A DNA stretch of 64,000 bases from Proales similis (Eukaryota; Rotifera; Eurotatoria; Ploima; Proalidae): positions 1,054,001 to 1,118,000 of the forward strand of contig JAGVRJ010000006.1 of NCBI GenBank assembly GCA_019059635.1. The letters run 5' to 3'. Shown here one piece after another: positions 41,083 through 51,989 of this stretch. The translations under genes were made by a program, and so were the position numbers. The notes below the pieces were generated by a model, which was not told where the DNA came from, did no database searches, and saw only the letters and a program-made list of their open reading frames with translations. Every line of letters begins with the position of its first letter. The stretch's first letter is position 1.

Positions 41083-42210
41083 TTATTTGTCAAGGTCAAT
41101 AGTCAGAAATCGGGATTTACTATTTTCGAAGAACTCTATTCGATCGGAGAATATTCTCACGTAACCAAACGGGTTTGGCTCATCGGCAGCCGCCTCCAGT
41201 ATGCTTGTCAAAGTCACATGATGAATTGATTTTTGATCGAGCGCATAGCCGCCCGGATGATAATGGCCAGCCAAGTAGATTAGAACGGTCCTGTCAAACG
41301 CCCATACCAAGTCAAGTATTTCTTGAGCGTTCCACGCCACATGATAGTTGCCCGCCTTTGGCAAGAGGGGCGTATGGCCGGCTAAAATGATTTTCTTATT
41401 CAAGCTATGACACTCTTCGAGCTGACTCTTAAGCCATCTGATCTGAATGTCGCTGGCAGCTCCATTGTAGATTGTGTAGCGCTCGTAGAAAAATCTTTCC
41501 TGCTCGTCTTTAGTGGCGTCCTTAAGCTTTTTGTAGTGTTCGATTATTGACTGCGCGTATCGGTATTCTTCACTGTCTTTCTCCAGTCCCAGCGGAGTTA
41601 TCTCGTACAAATCAAGACACACAAGTCGAACTCTGTCTGTGAGCTCTTTGAAGTAATAATTGCCCTCGCCGGGCGATCGCTGGCCAAGCACCCGTCCGGT
41701 ATGCAACGCCATTGTTTCTAACTCTTTCTTCCCGAATATATAAGCTTCATGGTTGCCGAAGAGGTGGAAAATGTTTGACGGCTGACTAGTTGGCCACTTT
41801 GGATAGGCAGATGTGGTCTCCATGAACATAACCTGAAGCTCCCTCAGCATTTTCACGTAACAGCTTCTAGCCTCTTCAATGTTGGGCGCTCGAGCTCCCT
41901 CCACAATGTCGCCTAGTTGAAGCATGTAATCGAACGAAGAGCCCGTGTTAAACTCGATCCGCTTGAGAAGGTCGACTGCTTCTCTGACTCGTTCAATACA
42001 TTTTGAATAGTACCGATTTCGACCGTACACTTCTCTGTCCGCAATGTCCGCCCATTGGATGTCTGTGATCAGGCAAATTGATTTCAACGCTTTTTCCGTG
42101 CTCATGTTCTCACGCCGAACCCAACATGAAATCCAACGCCGTTTGCTTGACGTGTATCTCAAATTCACTGCCTCATTCAGCCGACTCAGAGTTGGTTGTA
42201 TAATTTTCAT
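41083..42210 (-). CDS. ADPRM: Mn2+-dependent ADP-ribose/CDP-alcohol diphosphatase (ADPRM)
   Basis: A single exon encodes 375 residues of the calcineurin-like metallophosphoesterase superfamily. Metal-binding motifs appear in order: ITDIQWAD (family: D-x-Q), MLQLGDIVEG (GD), LFGNHEAY (GNHE), ILAGHTPLLP, and AGHYHPGGY near the C terminus. The stretch VAWNAQEILDLVWAF...YLAGHYHPGGYALDQKSIHHVTLTSILEAA follows vertebrate ADPRM closely. The enzyme hydrolyses ADP-ribose and CDP-alcohols to nucleoside monophosphates. The first 35 residues (basic, ending WVRREN) precede a second methionine (MSTEKALKS, codon at 42105) that aligns with the usual start. A long form with a mitochondrial leader or a short cytosolic form are both possible. 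Confidence 0.92.
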   Translation of the reverse strand: MKIIQPTLSRLNEAVNLRYTSSKRRWISCWVRRENMSTEKALKSICLITDIQWADIADREVYGRNRYYSKCIERVREAVDLLKRIEFNTGSSFDYMLQLGDIVEGARAPNIEEARSCYVKMLRELQVMFMETTSAYPKWPTSQPSNIFHLFGNHEAYIFGKKELETMALHTGRVLGQRSPGEGNYYFKELTDRVRLVCLDLYEITPLGLEKDSEEYRYAQSIIEHYKKLKDATKDEQERFFYERYTIYNGAASDIQIRWLKSQLEECHSLNKKIILAGHTPLLPKAGNYHVAWNAQEILDLVWAFDRTVLIYLAGHYHPGGYALDQKSIHHVTLTSILEAAADEPNPFGYVRIFSDRIEFFENSKSRFLTIDLDK

Positions 42211-42543
42211 AATTATTCACTGAGCACATTTGAAACAACGATGTGCCATGTAAGAGAAGTAAGCGCAAGAGAAGAGGCATAGCAAGCAACAAGGCATATC
42301 TAAATCGACCTTGAATCTTCCACAAAACATTATGTACCATAGGCGAAAGCATCGACCTTCTTTAATGGCTTGGATTTTTCAAAAAGCTTTTCTGCCCAAA
42401 GCGAACGTTTGAAAAGCAGGAAAGTGAAGCAGATTTCTTCAAGTCAAAAAAGCGTTTATTTTTAGAATTTTGGTTTGCTCATTAAATCAATCGAAAAGAG
42501 GAAATTTTACAAGACCACATATAAATTGGGCCGTTAAGTTGAA
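42211..42543. other. Intergenic
   Basis: A short spacer between two minus-strand genes. No feature is seen. Confidence 0.5.
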
Positions 42544-44317
42544 TTAAAGAAAGTCTTGCGTAGTAAAATCAATCGGAGTAGAAGAGCCAGAGTGGTGATG
42601 ATGGCTCAGCAATGACTCATTGCCCATTATATAGGCGAGGGCAAAACAAGCCAACAGGAATATTACGCCCAAAAAGTCGCCTATCGCGGTCAGAAACGGC
42701 GTGCAGAAATTGTCTGGATTCTTTTTCAAACGCCAGACCCAATGAACCAGGTAGTAACAAATCACGAAGAGTATCAGCACCTGCGGTGGCCAATTTAGGT
42801 CAAATGTCTGTTTTGGACCATTCGGGATACGAAAAGGGGTCGACTTACCTGCAGCAAAGCGAACAGAAGATAGAAGATTACCAAAGGGGCGCTCAGTGAG
42901 TGACCTTCAATTTCGTCTTGAATTAAGTAAATGATGAAAAAGAAAACTGTGTGGCCAGGAATGATCATGCAGACGAGTAAGATGGCAATGTGAGACTCGG
43001 GATTCTGCGGGCTGTAGAAAGCTTCGATCGGATAGAGGAACCAGCGCTTGGGAGCCCAGTCAGCCCATTCGCCCCACCTGTTGTTCGAGTGCAGATAAGT
43101 GCCAAGTCGAGATGCGTAAATGGCGACTAGGTTTCCGCCAAGGCCGTTTACAATCGGCTGATAGACTGCTATACTCGAGTACGTTTCAATGGCCAGTTCG
43201 AGTATCACACCGGCCAAAGTGCTGATCAACATTGCCGATAGGATGGGAATCCATCCGTGAATCAGCGTCTCTTGGACCAGCTCGTTTTTGTAGGAATAAT
43301 AGGCAAATGGCGCCAACAAAACGAGAAGGAGCACGGAAATGATTATTTGAATCCAAGTGGGCAGTGCTTGATGGTGCAAATATTGCCTGAAAAACGCCAG
43401 AGATATGAAGAGGTGATCGAGTTGGCTTACCGAGCATAAGCGATCCGATGCCGAACAACAAGGCCAATGTGACCACATCGCCCAGACTGGCTGCTAGTGG
43501 AGTGGCAATGTTGTCCGGATTTATTTTGCAGAATGGCGAGAACAAAATCAACAACATGACTATGGTGCCAAGCACCAGACTGGCGACCGAGGCGGTGGCC
43601 ATGCTAGTTCCGATCAAAATGGGAAAGTGTCTCAACTCTTCGCCCCCCAGCGTGATAAGGCCGGTGATCATGGCTATCAAGGCTGCGAGGAATCCAACAA
43701 CTATCGATTGAACCTAAATGTAAACAATTAGGAAATGTTGGCGATGAGATGAGGTTGAACTTTTACTTGGGTGAGTGCGAGGTTGCCTAGTATTGCGCGA
43801 ATCATGGCAGGACGAGTTTTTAACAAGCCGAGATTGGTCTGGCGATGGAACTCGAGTGAATCGAGGTGGAGTGGCTTTTTCGTGTAATTACCTGAGTGGA
43901 GAGACGTGACGCAAGGGTCATTTCCAGATTGCCTTTAAGGCCCAGAAGAGGTGGAACGACCACCAACAAGAGCTTTACTTCGGTGAACACCGCCTCGTAC
44001 TTGAGCGATTTAAAGCAAAAATCGATTGATTGAGAGTAGATCGTTAGGCTTTACCTGTACAACGTCAAGCAGAATTCCGGCTCCGACCATTCCAAAGCCA
44101 GCGATAGCGAACGGAACCATGATTTCAAGAAGCTGGCGCCAAAAGTTTGTTTTTGGCTGGTGCGTTTCAAAACTCATCTCAGAGTCTACTGCCGTCTTGA
44201 AATCGACCGTGCTCTCGGTCACCTGGAGTCGAACTGTAACCAAAGATTAGTTCACATAAAGCATCTGGCGGTTGAATTATTTTCAGCACCTTTTTTTTCT
44301 GATACTGAATCATCCAT
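42544..44317 (-). CDS. SLC41: SLC41-type magnesium transporter (MgtE-related)
   Basis: The first coding exon is 28 nt (44317-44290, MDDSVSEKK), followed by a 56-nt intron and [12 protein letters not shown]. Several short introns follow. The membrane core has two MgtE-like halves. The first holds [65 protein letters not shown] and [21 protein letters not shown]. The second holds [26 protein letters not shown] and [20 protein letters not shown]. The paired P-D-N and G-D motifs are the Mg2+-pathway marks of the family. The C terminus is short and histidine-rich (SHHHHSGS). It moves Mg2+ across the plasma membrane or organelle membranes, as Na+/Mg2+ exchange in the SLC41A1 case. Which paralogue it is cannot be told. 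Confidence 0.92.
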
Positions 44318-44920
44318 TGTATGTTAGATTGAGACGAAATTTTCTGTCGTCGTTTTGGCTCGGGACAAAGGGAGAAATAGCAAGGCTCGAAAGAGAGCAT
44401 CGAATGAATGAAATCCGTGATGAAGATAAATCATTTGCCGAGAAAAATTATCAGTTGAGAATACGATCATTGCTCCTGTGATAAAAGCATGAATTCACAG
44501 CAGTCGCCCTTCTGCACACCTGTTTGGTGGATACATCATTTCGCTGACTCAATTCATGCTTTTCACCTTATCAGACCCCAAAGTGCGCAAGCGATCCATA
44601 CGCCCAGATATTGAAGCCCGGCCAAGCAAGCACGAGATTAGTGGTCGGAGAAAAAACGAAAACAGATAAATAATGAAAATACTTGGAGAAACACTTGCAT
44701 AGAGCTATTTTAATATTCAACGTTATCGTTACATTCAAAATAACAAATAATAAATCAAATGATGCCTCTGTCTCCCTTTTTGTTTCGTCTTCAAAATTAA
44801 TCGAATGCGAAGAGTTTCAAGCCCGAGAAATCTAATTCAAAATTATGCTTTTCTTCTTTATTAGACTCTAATAGTTTGGTGATCTAATTCAGAAAAAGTT
44901 CTAAAAGTTGAATGCTTGGT
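44318..44920. other. Intergenic
   Basis: This is AT-rich DNA between two minus-strand genes. No gene, RNA or repeat is seen. Confidence 0.5.
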
Positions 44921-45532
44921 CTAAAACTCAAAATTAAGCTGAAGATATAGCTCGTGATTCTCTGCGTCAAGCTGCGCCAAAATCGGAGCAAACTGCTTGG
45001 CAATGTAGAGGAACACTTGCGGGGCAACGTTCTGGCGTTGCTTTTCACGGAACAACTGAAGCAGTTCGGCCACAAGCGGACGGCTCTCAGCGCTCAAGGA
45101 GTTGACCGCTTCGGTCACCTTTTCAGTCCACCTGCACAGCGAGAAATACTTCTCGACTTGAAGCTGTTCTTCGCGGACGTCATAATTGTAGTCCTTGAGC
45201 TCAAGCTCTCCGGTCGCCAGGCCGAAAAGATGAGCCAGCCGTTGGAATACTTCCTGGTCATGGCTATTCTGGCCAAGCTTGTGGATCAAGTCAGGCCGCT
45301 CCATGTTGACCTCGTGAATCCAGATGGCGTTGAAGAGTCTGACGCGGGTCAAAAAGTGCGCGTACACTTCGTATCCTTTGGCGGTAGTCTGGGGCTTGTA
45401 TTGTTTAATAACGTTCATGAAGTTGGTTTCAAACTTGCATAAGCCATCCAGCACCTGGACAGGGCTGGAAAACCCGCCTGGTAGGACAGTGGCAAGGGCC
45501 GACAGGCCGAGCAAAACGTAAACACTTTTCAT
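44921..45532 (-). CDS. Uncharacterised secreted alpha-helical protein
   Basis: I do not recognise this gene. One exon from the ATG at 45532 encodes 203 residues. A clear signal peptide (MKSVYVLLGLSALATVLPGG) precedes a cleavage site near FSSPVQ. The mature part is strongly helical and amphipathic, with two cysteines (DGLCKFE and SLCRWTE) that could form one disulfide. Sequences include VLDGLCKFETNFMNVIKQYKP, FLTRVRLFNAIWIHEVNMERP and LQLFREKQRQNVAPQVFLYIAKQF. The frame continues upstream 11 codons to a non-ATG. It is possibly a secreted helical-bundle protein. No enzyme motif is seen. Confidence 0.72.
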   Translation of the reverse strand: MKSVYVLLGLSALATVLPGGFSSPVQVLDGLCKFETNFMNVIKQYKPQTTAKGYEVYAHFLTRVRLFNAIWIHEVNMERPDLIHKLGQNSHDQEVFQRLAHLFGLATGELELKDYNYDVREEQLQVEKYFSLCRWTEKVTEAVNSLSAESRPLVAELLQLFREKQRQNVAPQVFLYIAKQFAPILAQLDAENHELYLQLNFEF

Positions 45533-46010
45533 TTTTTCCACAAACTTTTCGAATGTATTTGTCAAATCTGCAGCTTGCAGGAGTATTTATACTGTCGAAA
45601 ATGTAGCGGCGCATTTCAAATGTCCTTGAGCAGTTTAAGCTTCTGTTTTTTTATTTTTACATAACGTTAAATTTTAATTTCGAACTCTAAGAAATGAATG
45701 GCTCGAATGTTCGCGAATGTGAATTGCGCGTTAGAAATTGAAGAAATTGCCGCCTACCTGAGCTTTAAATCTTAAATAATGATTGAACTGACGTCGATTG
45801 CTTTTAGCTCACCGGCTTCACGCGACGTGCATTCAAAGGATTCCAATATCGTCTTTCTCGACACTACGTTCGAGAAAAAAATAACGCGAACTGTGTCTTG
45901 TTTTTGGGCTTTTATTTGAGTTGTTTTATTTTAGTCTAGCTTCAAGTTTCGAACTTGAAAAAAATCAGAAGCAAGCTGTATGAGAATTCGATATAGTGAG
46001 GATTGAATGC
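45533..46010. other. Intergenic
   Basis: A spacer between two minus-strand genes. No feature is seen. Confidence 0.5.
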
Positions 46011-47378
46011 CTAGACGCGAAGGACTTGGGGTAGAAAGTCGTCGTCCACAACATCTTCATCGAGCCCAACTGTGACGCAGTTGTCTAGACTGTTATCTAA
46101 TAGAAACATTATTGCGCTGGCGAAGCGCACTAGCTGCTTGTTTTCAAGCTTTTTGTTGTTGGCCAATCCGAGCAGTAGTGAATAGAGGTTGAAATCGGCC
46201 TTAACTGTGCCGGCCATGCGAGGCTCCATGCAAAGTTTATAAATTAAGCGCAGACTCATTTCTTTCTCCAACTCGTTTCCGTTGAACAATATTGCCGCCA
46301 GAGATGTTCGGAGTAAATGCTTTTCGCTTAGAGGACCGCTCGAGTTGGCATGATCGCAAGCGTGAATCAGAAAAGAGGTGAGCTCGTTAAAATGCCAAAA
46401 GATGCCGTCCCTTGACTCCACCGCCAATATCTCGCCTGTTCCACTTACCAGTCCGACAGCACGACGAACGATGTGTCCGGCTGCCATCCGCTGGGCACCC
46501 ATGGCGATAAGTTCGATTGTTTGATCGATGGCTTCGTTTAGGTGCTTGAGCTCCCAGGGCACAATCTTGTTTACCTCGACTAAATTGAGCAACGTAAAGT
46601 AAGCCAGCATTCGCACTCCTTGGCCGGCTGTGTCGGCCTCCAAATGCTCCTCGACTCTGACCAGACACGCTTGCACATTGACGTGGCTCCATTCAAAGCG
46701 GAAGAAGCGGGCGTGTTTGCTCATGTTGTGCAGTGTGCCCACAAACGCCTTCATGCTGGACAAGAGATTGCCGTACGGCTTCTCGTACTTTGACGCCGCG
46801 CGATGCTCGATTAGATGATGAAGAAGCACGTGGTCGTTGAGGTATTTGAATATGGTCTTGACGCCGGTCAGGCGATGAAATGTGCCGCAAAAATCATTCG
46901 ATTGACCGGCCCAATTCCACATGCAGCCGGCCATTTTGAGCAAAATCCGCGTGCGATTGAGAAAGCCTTCAGAGACGTGGCGAATATTGAACAGCTCTTT
47001 CTTCATCAAATGGCCGTGCTTGAGCATGTGCTCTTTTGAGTTCTCGTAGAAGTGCTTGAGATAGTCGATGACTATCTCGGCGATTGCCATTTTCTGCGTC
47101 TCGTCCAAGTATAAATCGTATGCTCGCTTGTTGCGTGCGTTTAGCTCGTTGAGCATGTCCAACGCAACGAGTACTTCGTCCGCGTTGCCTCCGATCTTCC
47201 ACGGATCTCTCAAGTAGATTAGAAAGTTGATCGAGTTCAAATAGCTGGTGCGATCCTCGCCGTCGTCCGAACTCAATGTATTTACGTTTTCGGCTGAGTG
47301 CTCAACTGGTGAGTTTCGGCCCGTTTGTCTACAGCTGCAGCCAGATAAGGAAAACGAGCTACTCGCTTGTTTCTGCAT
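46011..47378 (-). CDS. Uncharacterised intracellular helical-repeat (ARM-like) protein
   Basis: I do not recognise this gene. A single exon encodes 455 residues without signal peptide or membrane segment. After about 40 low-complexity residues (ASSSFSLSGCSCRQTGRNS) the rest is nearly all alpha helix in consecutive pairs and triples, for example EVLVALDMLNELNARNKRAYDLYL, MAIAEIVIDYLKHFYENSKEHM, VRMLAYFTLLNLVEVNKIVP, LLRTSLAAILFNGNELEKEMSL and LVRFASAIMFLLDNSLDNC. The lengths and hydrophobic spacing suggest an armadillo/HEAT-type solenoid, perhaps a scaffold. The C terminus is acidic (DEDVVDDDFLPQ). No catalytic motif is visible. Confidence 0.7.
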   Translation of the reverse strand: MQKQASSSFSLSGCSCRQTGRNSPVEHSAENVNTLSSDDGEDRTSYLNSINFLIYLRDPWKIGGNADEVLVALDMLNELNARNKRAYDLYLDETQKMAIAEIVIDYLKHFYENSKEHMLKHGHLMKKELFNIRHVSEGFLNRTRILLKMAGCMWNWAGQSNDFCGTFHRLTGVKTIFKYLNDHVLLHHLIEHRAASKYEKPYGNLLSSMKAFVGTLHNMSKHARFFRFEWSHVNVQACLVRVEEHLEADTAGQGVRMLAYFTLLNLVEVNKIVPWELKHLNEAIDQTIELIAMGAQRMAAGHIVRRAVGLVSGTGEILAVESRDGIFWHFNELTSFLIHACDHANSSGPLSEKHLLRTSLAAILFNGNELEKEMSLRLIYKLCMEPRMAGTVKADFNLYSLLLGLANNKKLENKQLVRFASAIMFLLDNSLDNCVTVGLDEDVVDDDFLPQVLRV

Positions 47379-48209
47379 CCTTGCCGTGTTATTTTCCTAA
47401 ATTTCCCTTGAATTCTGTAGTCTGTTGAACAATTCTGAAGCTGACCGTTTCGCCGACAATAGACAACTGTGAACGAGAACCGGCTTTGAACGAGGCATCC
47501 AACGCATATTAGCAAAGCAATTCATCGCCAACCTCAAGTCAAAATGCCAAACGGTCGCTAGAAGCCATAAATAAACGAGAAGTACTTTGAATATTAAATA
47601 ACCAGCGGTTGTAAACTTATTCTTTTTTTATGCGTTTTTATTCGAAAAATTCAGGTAAAATAATTCGGCGAATAGGCGAAAAAGCGAATCACATTCCAAC
47701 TTTGCTGGTGTCGATTTCAAGGGGGAAAATATTTTTCAATTGAGCCGAAGAGGAGCAAGTTATGGGATTGAAAACGAAGTTGGTGAGGTCTAAGAGGGTG
47801 TTGAGAAGAAAAGCACTATCCATGCTCATTGTGGTCTGCCCGTTGGCCTTTAATCAAACGAATAAATTAAAAAGAGGCAAACAGAGTTGATAAGAGAATG
47901 GGCTTTTTTATTAAAGGGTCACTAGTCCCAAGAAATTAGACAGAATTAGACAGAATTAGAGAGAGAGAGAGAGAGATTAAATGCGCCTGTGATTAAGTTA
48001 ATAGTCAATAGACCCAATTAAAGTTAGGATATTAAATCGCTGAGAGTAGACACCAAGCGAAAAATAAATTGAGAAAAGAGAGTCAACAAAATAGGGCGAA
48101 ATGACGAAAACGACAGAAACAAAGGAAGAGAGGTGATTTTCATTCATTTTGAGGATTGGGTTGACGGCCAACATGCGTGCAAGCATCGATTGAAATCACA
48201 GATCTGACA
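47379..48209. other. Intergenic with repeat tracts
   Basis: This is the 3' flank of Abl and 5' flank of the helical-repeat gene. It contains three 10-bp units AATTAGACAG at about 47934-47958 running into a (GA)n tract (47959-47976). No gene is seen. Confidence 0.5.
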
Positions 48210-51091
48210 TCACAGATGTCTCGTCGGACTGAATAAATGCTTCAATTTGTCCAAGATCTGCATGTGCTCGGCAAAGAGGCTGCTGAGTCGCGAGAGTAGC
48301 TGGTCAGCGTTCGCTTGACCTTCTCGAAGCTGTTCGCACGTATCGCGCACGTCGGCCTGAAGTCGACGCAGCGCAGACTGGTCGTTAACCAATTGTGATT
48401 GGCATAGCTCTCTCTGGTCCAGATTTGCTATGAAACTGATCAAATTCAATTGTCGCGAGGTTTTCTCGATGAAATCGTCGACTCGCTTTAAAAACTGCTT
48501 CAGGTTCTGCTCCGTGTCCGAGTTCTGCTGCCTGGTCAGATTGCGGAGTCGCTGCATCAATAGCTCGAGATCGTCTTTTACTGATTTCACCAAGTTGAAC
48601 TGCTGCTTCACGGACGAGCCGGCGCAGTTCTCGGTCTTTTTTATCGGCTGATTGTTTATGGGCAGGAAGACGCCCGATTGCTTGTATTGACTTGGTTTTA
48701 TGTTAAAACTCGCATACTCGATGCTACTGGCGGCCAGTGAGTCCTGATCGGGCTTGTCATTTACATTCAGCTGAGCGAGATTGGGCTCTAGATCAGAAGT
48801 GGCGGCCGAAAAGCCGTCGTCCGACGCTTGCTCCTCGCTCGAGTCGCTGCTTTGAGCCGGTGCGTTCTTAAGCTCCGGCTTGCTCGTAGCCGACTGGTCA
48901 TTCGACTCACTCGGCTCTTCTTCGTTGTGCTTTACTTTTCGCAAATGCGCAAAAACTCGCTGAAATTCAGGTACTTCGTCCTGGTGATTTATTGGCGCTT
49001 GAGATTGCTGGCCTGGTGGTTGTGGGTGTTGTGGATTTTGGTGTTCGGACTTGTTCAATCGAGTTCCGGACGGAATGGTTCCAAACTTGGAGGCTGGGCG
49101 TTGTTCGGTTACTGGCGTCTCTTGATTCAACTTCATGGCGGTTATTTGAATGCACGGCTCCGCATCAATGAAACGATTTTCCGATGAGCCGTTCGTCTGC
49201 TGATGAAGATTCTCAACGTCTTTGAAAGAGCACGAGCGCTCGGGTGGCTTAGGTGGGTTGAGTGTGGTTTCACGCGATGCTGTACGCTGCCGGCTGCTGG
49301 TGCCTGATTGAAAAGAGCTGAGATGCACTGCGCCGACGGGCTGAGCAGTGCTTCTGGACAAATTCGGCTTTGGCAAAGTGCTGTAATCTTTTGCCCCGCT
49401 CCTGCTCGGCTCGCCTGTGCATGCGGTGTGAAACATGGATTCAAGCTGATCGTAAAGCTCAGCGAACGAAGGTCTATGATGCGGCTCCCACATCCAACAG
49501 CGTCGCATGAGCTCATAGACCGACGGCGGACACGTCTCGGGGCACTGCATACGATAGCCCGATTCGAGCAGGTGATAGACATTGGCCAGTTCTACTCCGG
49601 GATACGGCGACTTTCCGTGCGTTGCAATCTCCCAGATCAGAACGCCGAAAGCCCAAACGTCCGATTTGCTCGAGAATTTGTTGTAAGCTAGGCCCTCCGG
49701 AGCGGTCCATTTGATGGGAAATTTGGCGCCAATGTGTGCCGTGTACTCTTTGTCCGAGTCTCCAGATTGAACGAGTCGAGCGAGGCCAAAATCAGCCACT
49801 TTGACTGTTTGATTGTCGCCGACGAGACAATTTCGCGCCGCCAAATCGCGATGAATGAACGAGCGCGCCTCGAGGTAGGCCATGGCCGACGCGATTTGTA
49901 CCGCAAAATAGAGCAGCGTTTTGGAATCGATCTCGGCGAGGCCAGCTCTTCGTCGCAGATAGTCGAGCAAATTGCCGTTGGGCATGTACTCTGTAATGAT
50001 GTAGTAAGGAGGCTCGCGAGTGCAAATGCCAAGCAGCTGCACCAGGTTCGGATGCTTCATCTCTTTCATGATGCTCGCCTCAGCCAAAAACTCTTCCAGT
50101 TGCATATGCTCTTCCTTGAGCGTTTTCACCGCCACTATCTTGTTGTAACGAACCCAGACGCCTTCGTATACATCGCCGTACTGTCCAGAGCCGAGTTTGG
50201 TGCGCATCTGAATCTCGCAACGGTCCAGCTCCCATTTGTCACTGCCGTCGTTGAGCACATCCGTCGGGCCGAACGAGTAAAGTGGAGGCTTGCTGCACTT
50301 TTTTGGGGCCGGGTAGAGAAGGTTGGTGGTAAGGCCGTCAGCGTTTATCATGTGATGCTGAATGAGCTCGGGCAGAGTGGCGAATTTGGCCTCCTTACTC
50401 ACGTAATAGGCGCCGTTGGACTCGTCTCTGTTCACACGGTAGTGGTAGACGCGGCCTTCCCAGCGCAGCGATATCGACAATTGATTCGCACACGTCTCAC
50501 TCTCGCGGACCAGGAATGAGCCGTTTATTCCGCTGGAGAGCAGGTACTCCGCCTTGACGCGCTCTATCTTGCCGTGATACCAAGGATAGCAGTCGAGCGA
50601 GTCGGCAGGCTTCACATAGGACGCCGGCATCCAGCCTTTTTGGCCCGTGTGCGAGTGCTGAACCTCGCACCATTCCTTCGTCTTGTTGTAGCCCAGCACA
50701 TTCACTCGGTCGCCTCGAGCCACACTCACATGCTTATCTAACATTCCCTGATAGTCGAACAAGGCCACGAATGGCGCCGCCGGCCTTTGGTCGCAGAATG
50801 TGCGCGTTCCTTGCAGAATCATGGGGTCTAGAGCACAAGGGTTAGTTGGCTTTTCGAATGCCGCCAGTGGTGTTTACCTATGGAAGACATGCAGTCGTCG
50901 GGAGGATAGACAGGCATCATGGAGGCAGACGAACTGACTAGACTCTCTTTGGACTTGGCTAGCTTGCGTCTAGTCGACGATGTTGAGCAATTGTTTGGAT
51001 GGAAGCGCGCAGGGTGCGGCGAGGCGGTCAGCGAGTGGCTCAGCGTCTCGTGTTTGCCACCGCTTGCGGACGATGTGGCCGAGTTACCCAT
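48210..51091 (-). CDS. Abl: Abl non-receptor tyrosine kinase
   Basis: Two exons (51091-50878 and 50827-48210) join to 943 residues. Exon 1 starts MGNSATSS, a good N-myristoylation signal as in mammalian ABL1b, and is Ser-rich. Exon 2 carries SH3 ([21 protein letters not shown]), SH2 ([22 protein letters not shown]) and the kinase domain. The kinase shows the glycine loop [22 protein letters not shown] with the catalytic lysine, gatekeeper Thr in [19 protein letters not shown] in VADFGLARL, the activation-loop tyrosine in [15 protein letters not shown], and [23 protein letters not shown] long low-complexity tail with proline-rich SH3 ligands (NPPKPPERS) follows. The last roughly 120 residues are a helical bundle ([15 protein letters not shown] ... 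[12 protein letters not shown]), where the F-actin-binding domain lies. It controls actin dynamics and adhesion downstream of receptors. Confidence 0.97.
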
Positions 51092-51989
51092 GTTCACCGC
51101 TCAGCATTCGTTCGTCCCTGACTGGTCAGAACTGGTCTGAACTGTGCTTGCAACCGAATATGAACGAAATCGATATTAATTATAATATTCGCGTTCATGA
51201 ACGAGCCAGTGAATGAGTCGACCGTCTGCCCGCTCCGTCGATCGGCTTAACTTACTGACCAAGCGAGCAGCCACAGTGGTCCTCTCTCATTAGCATCTCA
51301 TTAATTAAGGCCCAAGCGAAAGTTTTCAACCACTAGAATGACGCACCGGATTAGGACCCATTTATGGTCGCATTCTGTGCAGCCAATTTTAACAAACCAG
51401 ACACCCTCGCACACACACACACACAAACAGCAATGACTGGGTCTTGTCACACGATTCTCTCTTACTTCGAGTTCTTGACTCGTTAAGAAGCGTTGATCAT
51501 TAAGCGGATGAAACTAGATATATCCCTTCTAGTTCTTCTAGTCTGACCAGGGCACACACGTCATTGCATTCAAGTACCGAACCGGTTCACATACCCTCCT
51601 CTAATCACAGTTAACATTCCCTTGAAAGTCTGAAAGGGCAGCTGCCCAACTCTTCGCCCTAGGCCCTTAATCGAACCGAACAGACAGGCGCTTTGTTCTT
51701 TATCGCTCGCGTTTATTGTTTCCTCTCTCTTTCGCTTGATTCTAATGACCGAGAGGCAAAGCGAGTAATTGAGGAGGATCGATTAATAGCGGCTATTGCG
51801 CTGACCTAAACCGCCCATTCATACATCCGTTTGTTCAGTTAGAAGAGAATTGGGAGTCAGTCGGAGCGCGAATCGACTTTAGAAGATAAGACGGAAAAGT
51901 TCATTCAGGATCGTCTAATCTGCATTAAAGCGGCAACAGCAGCCACAGCAGTGATCGAGTGCAAAAGGCATTTAATCAGTTTATAATCA
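51092..51989. other. Abl 5' flank with (AC)n tract
   Basis: This 0.9 kb region lies between the Abl start and the 3' end of the next minus-strand gene. It holds an (AC)n microsatellite at about 51409-51425 and presumably the Abl promoter and 5' UTR. No gene is seen. Confidence 0.5.
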
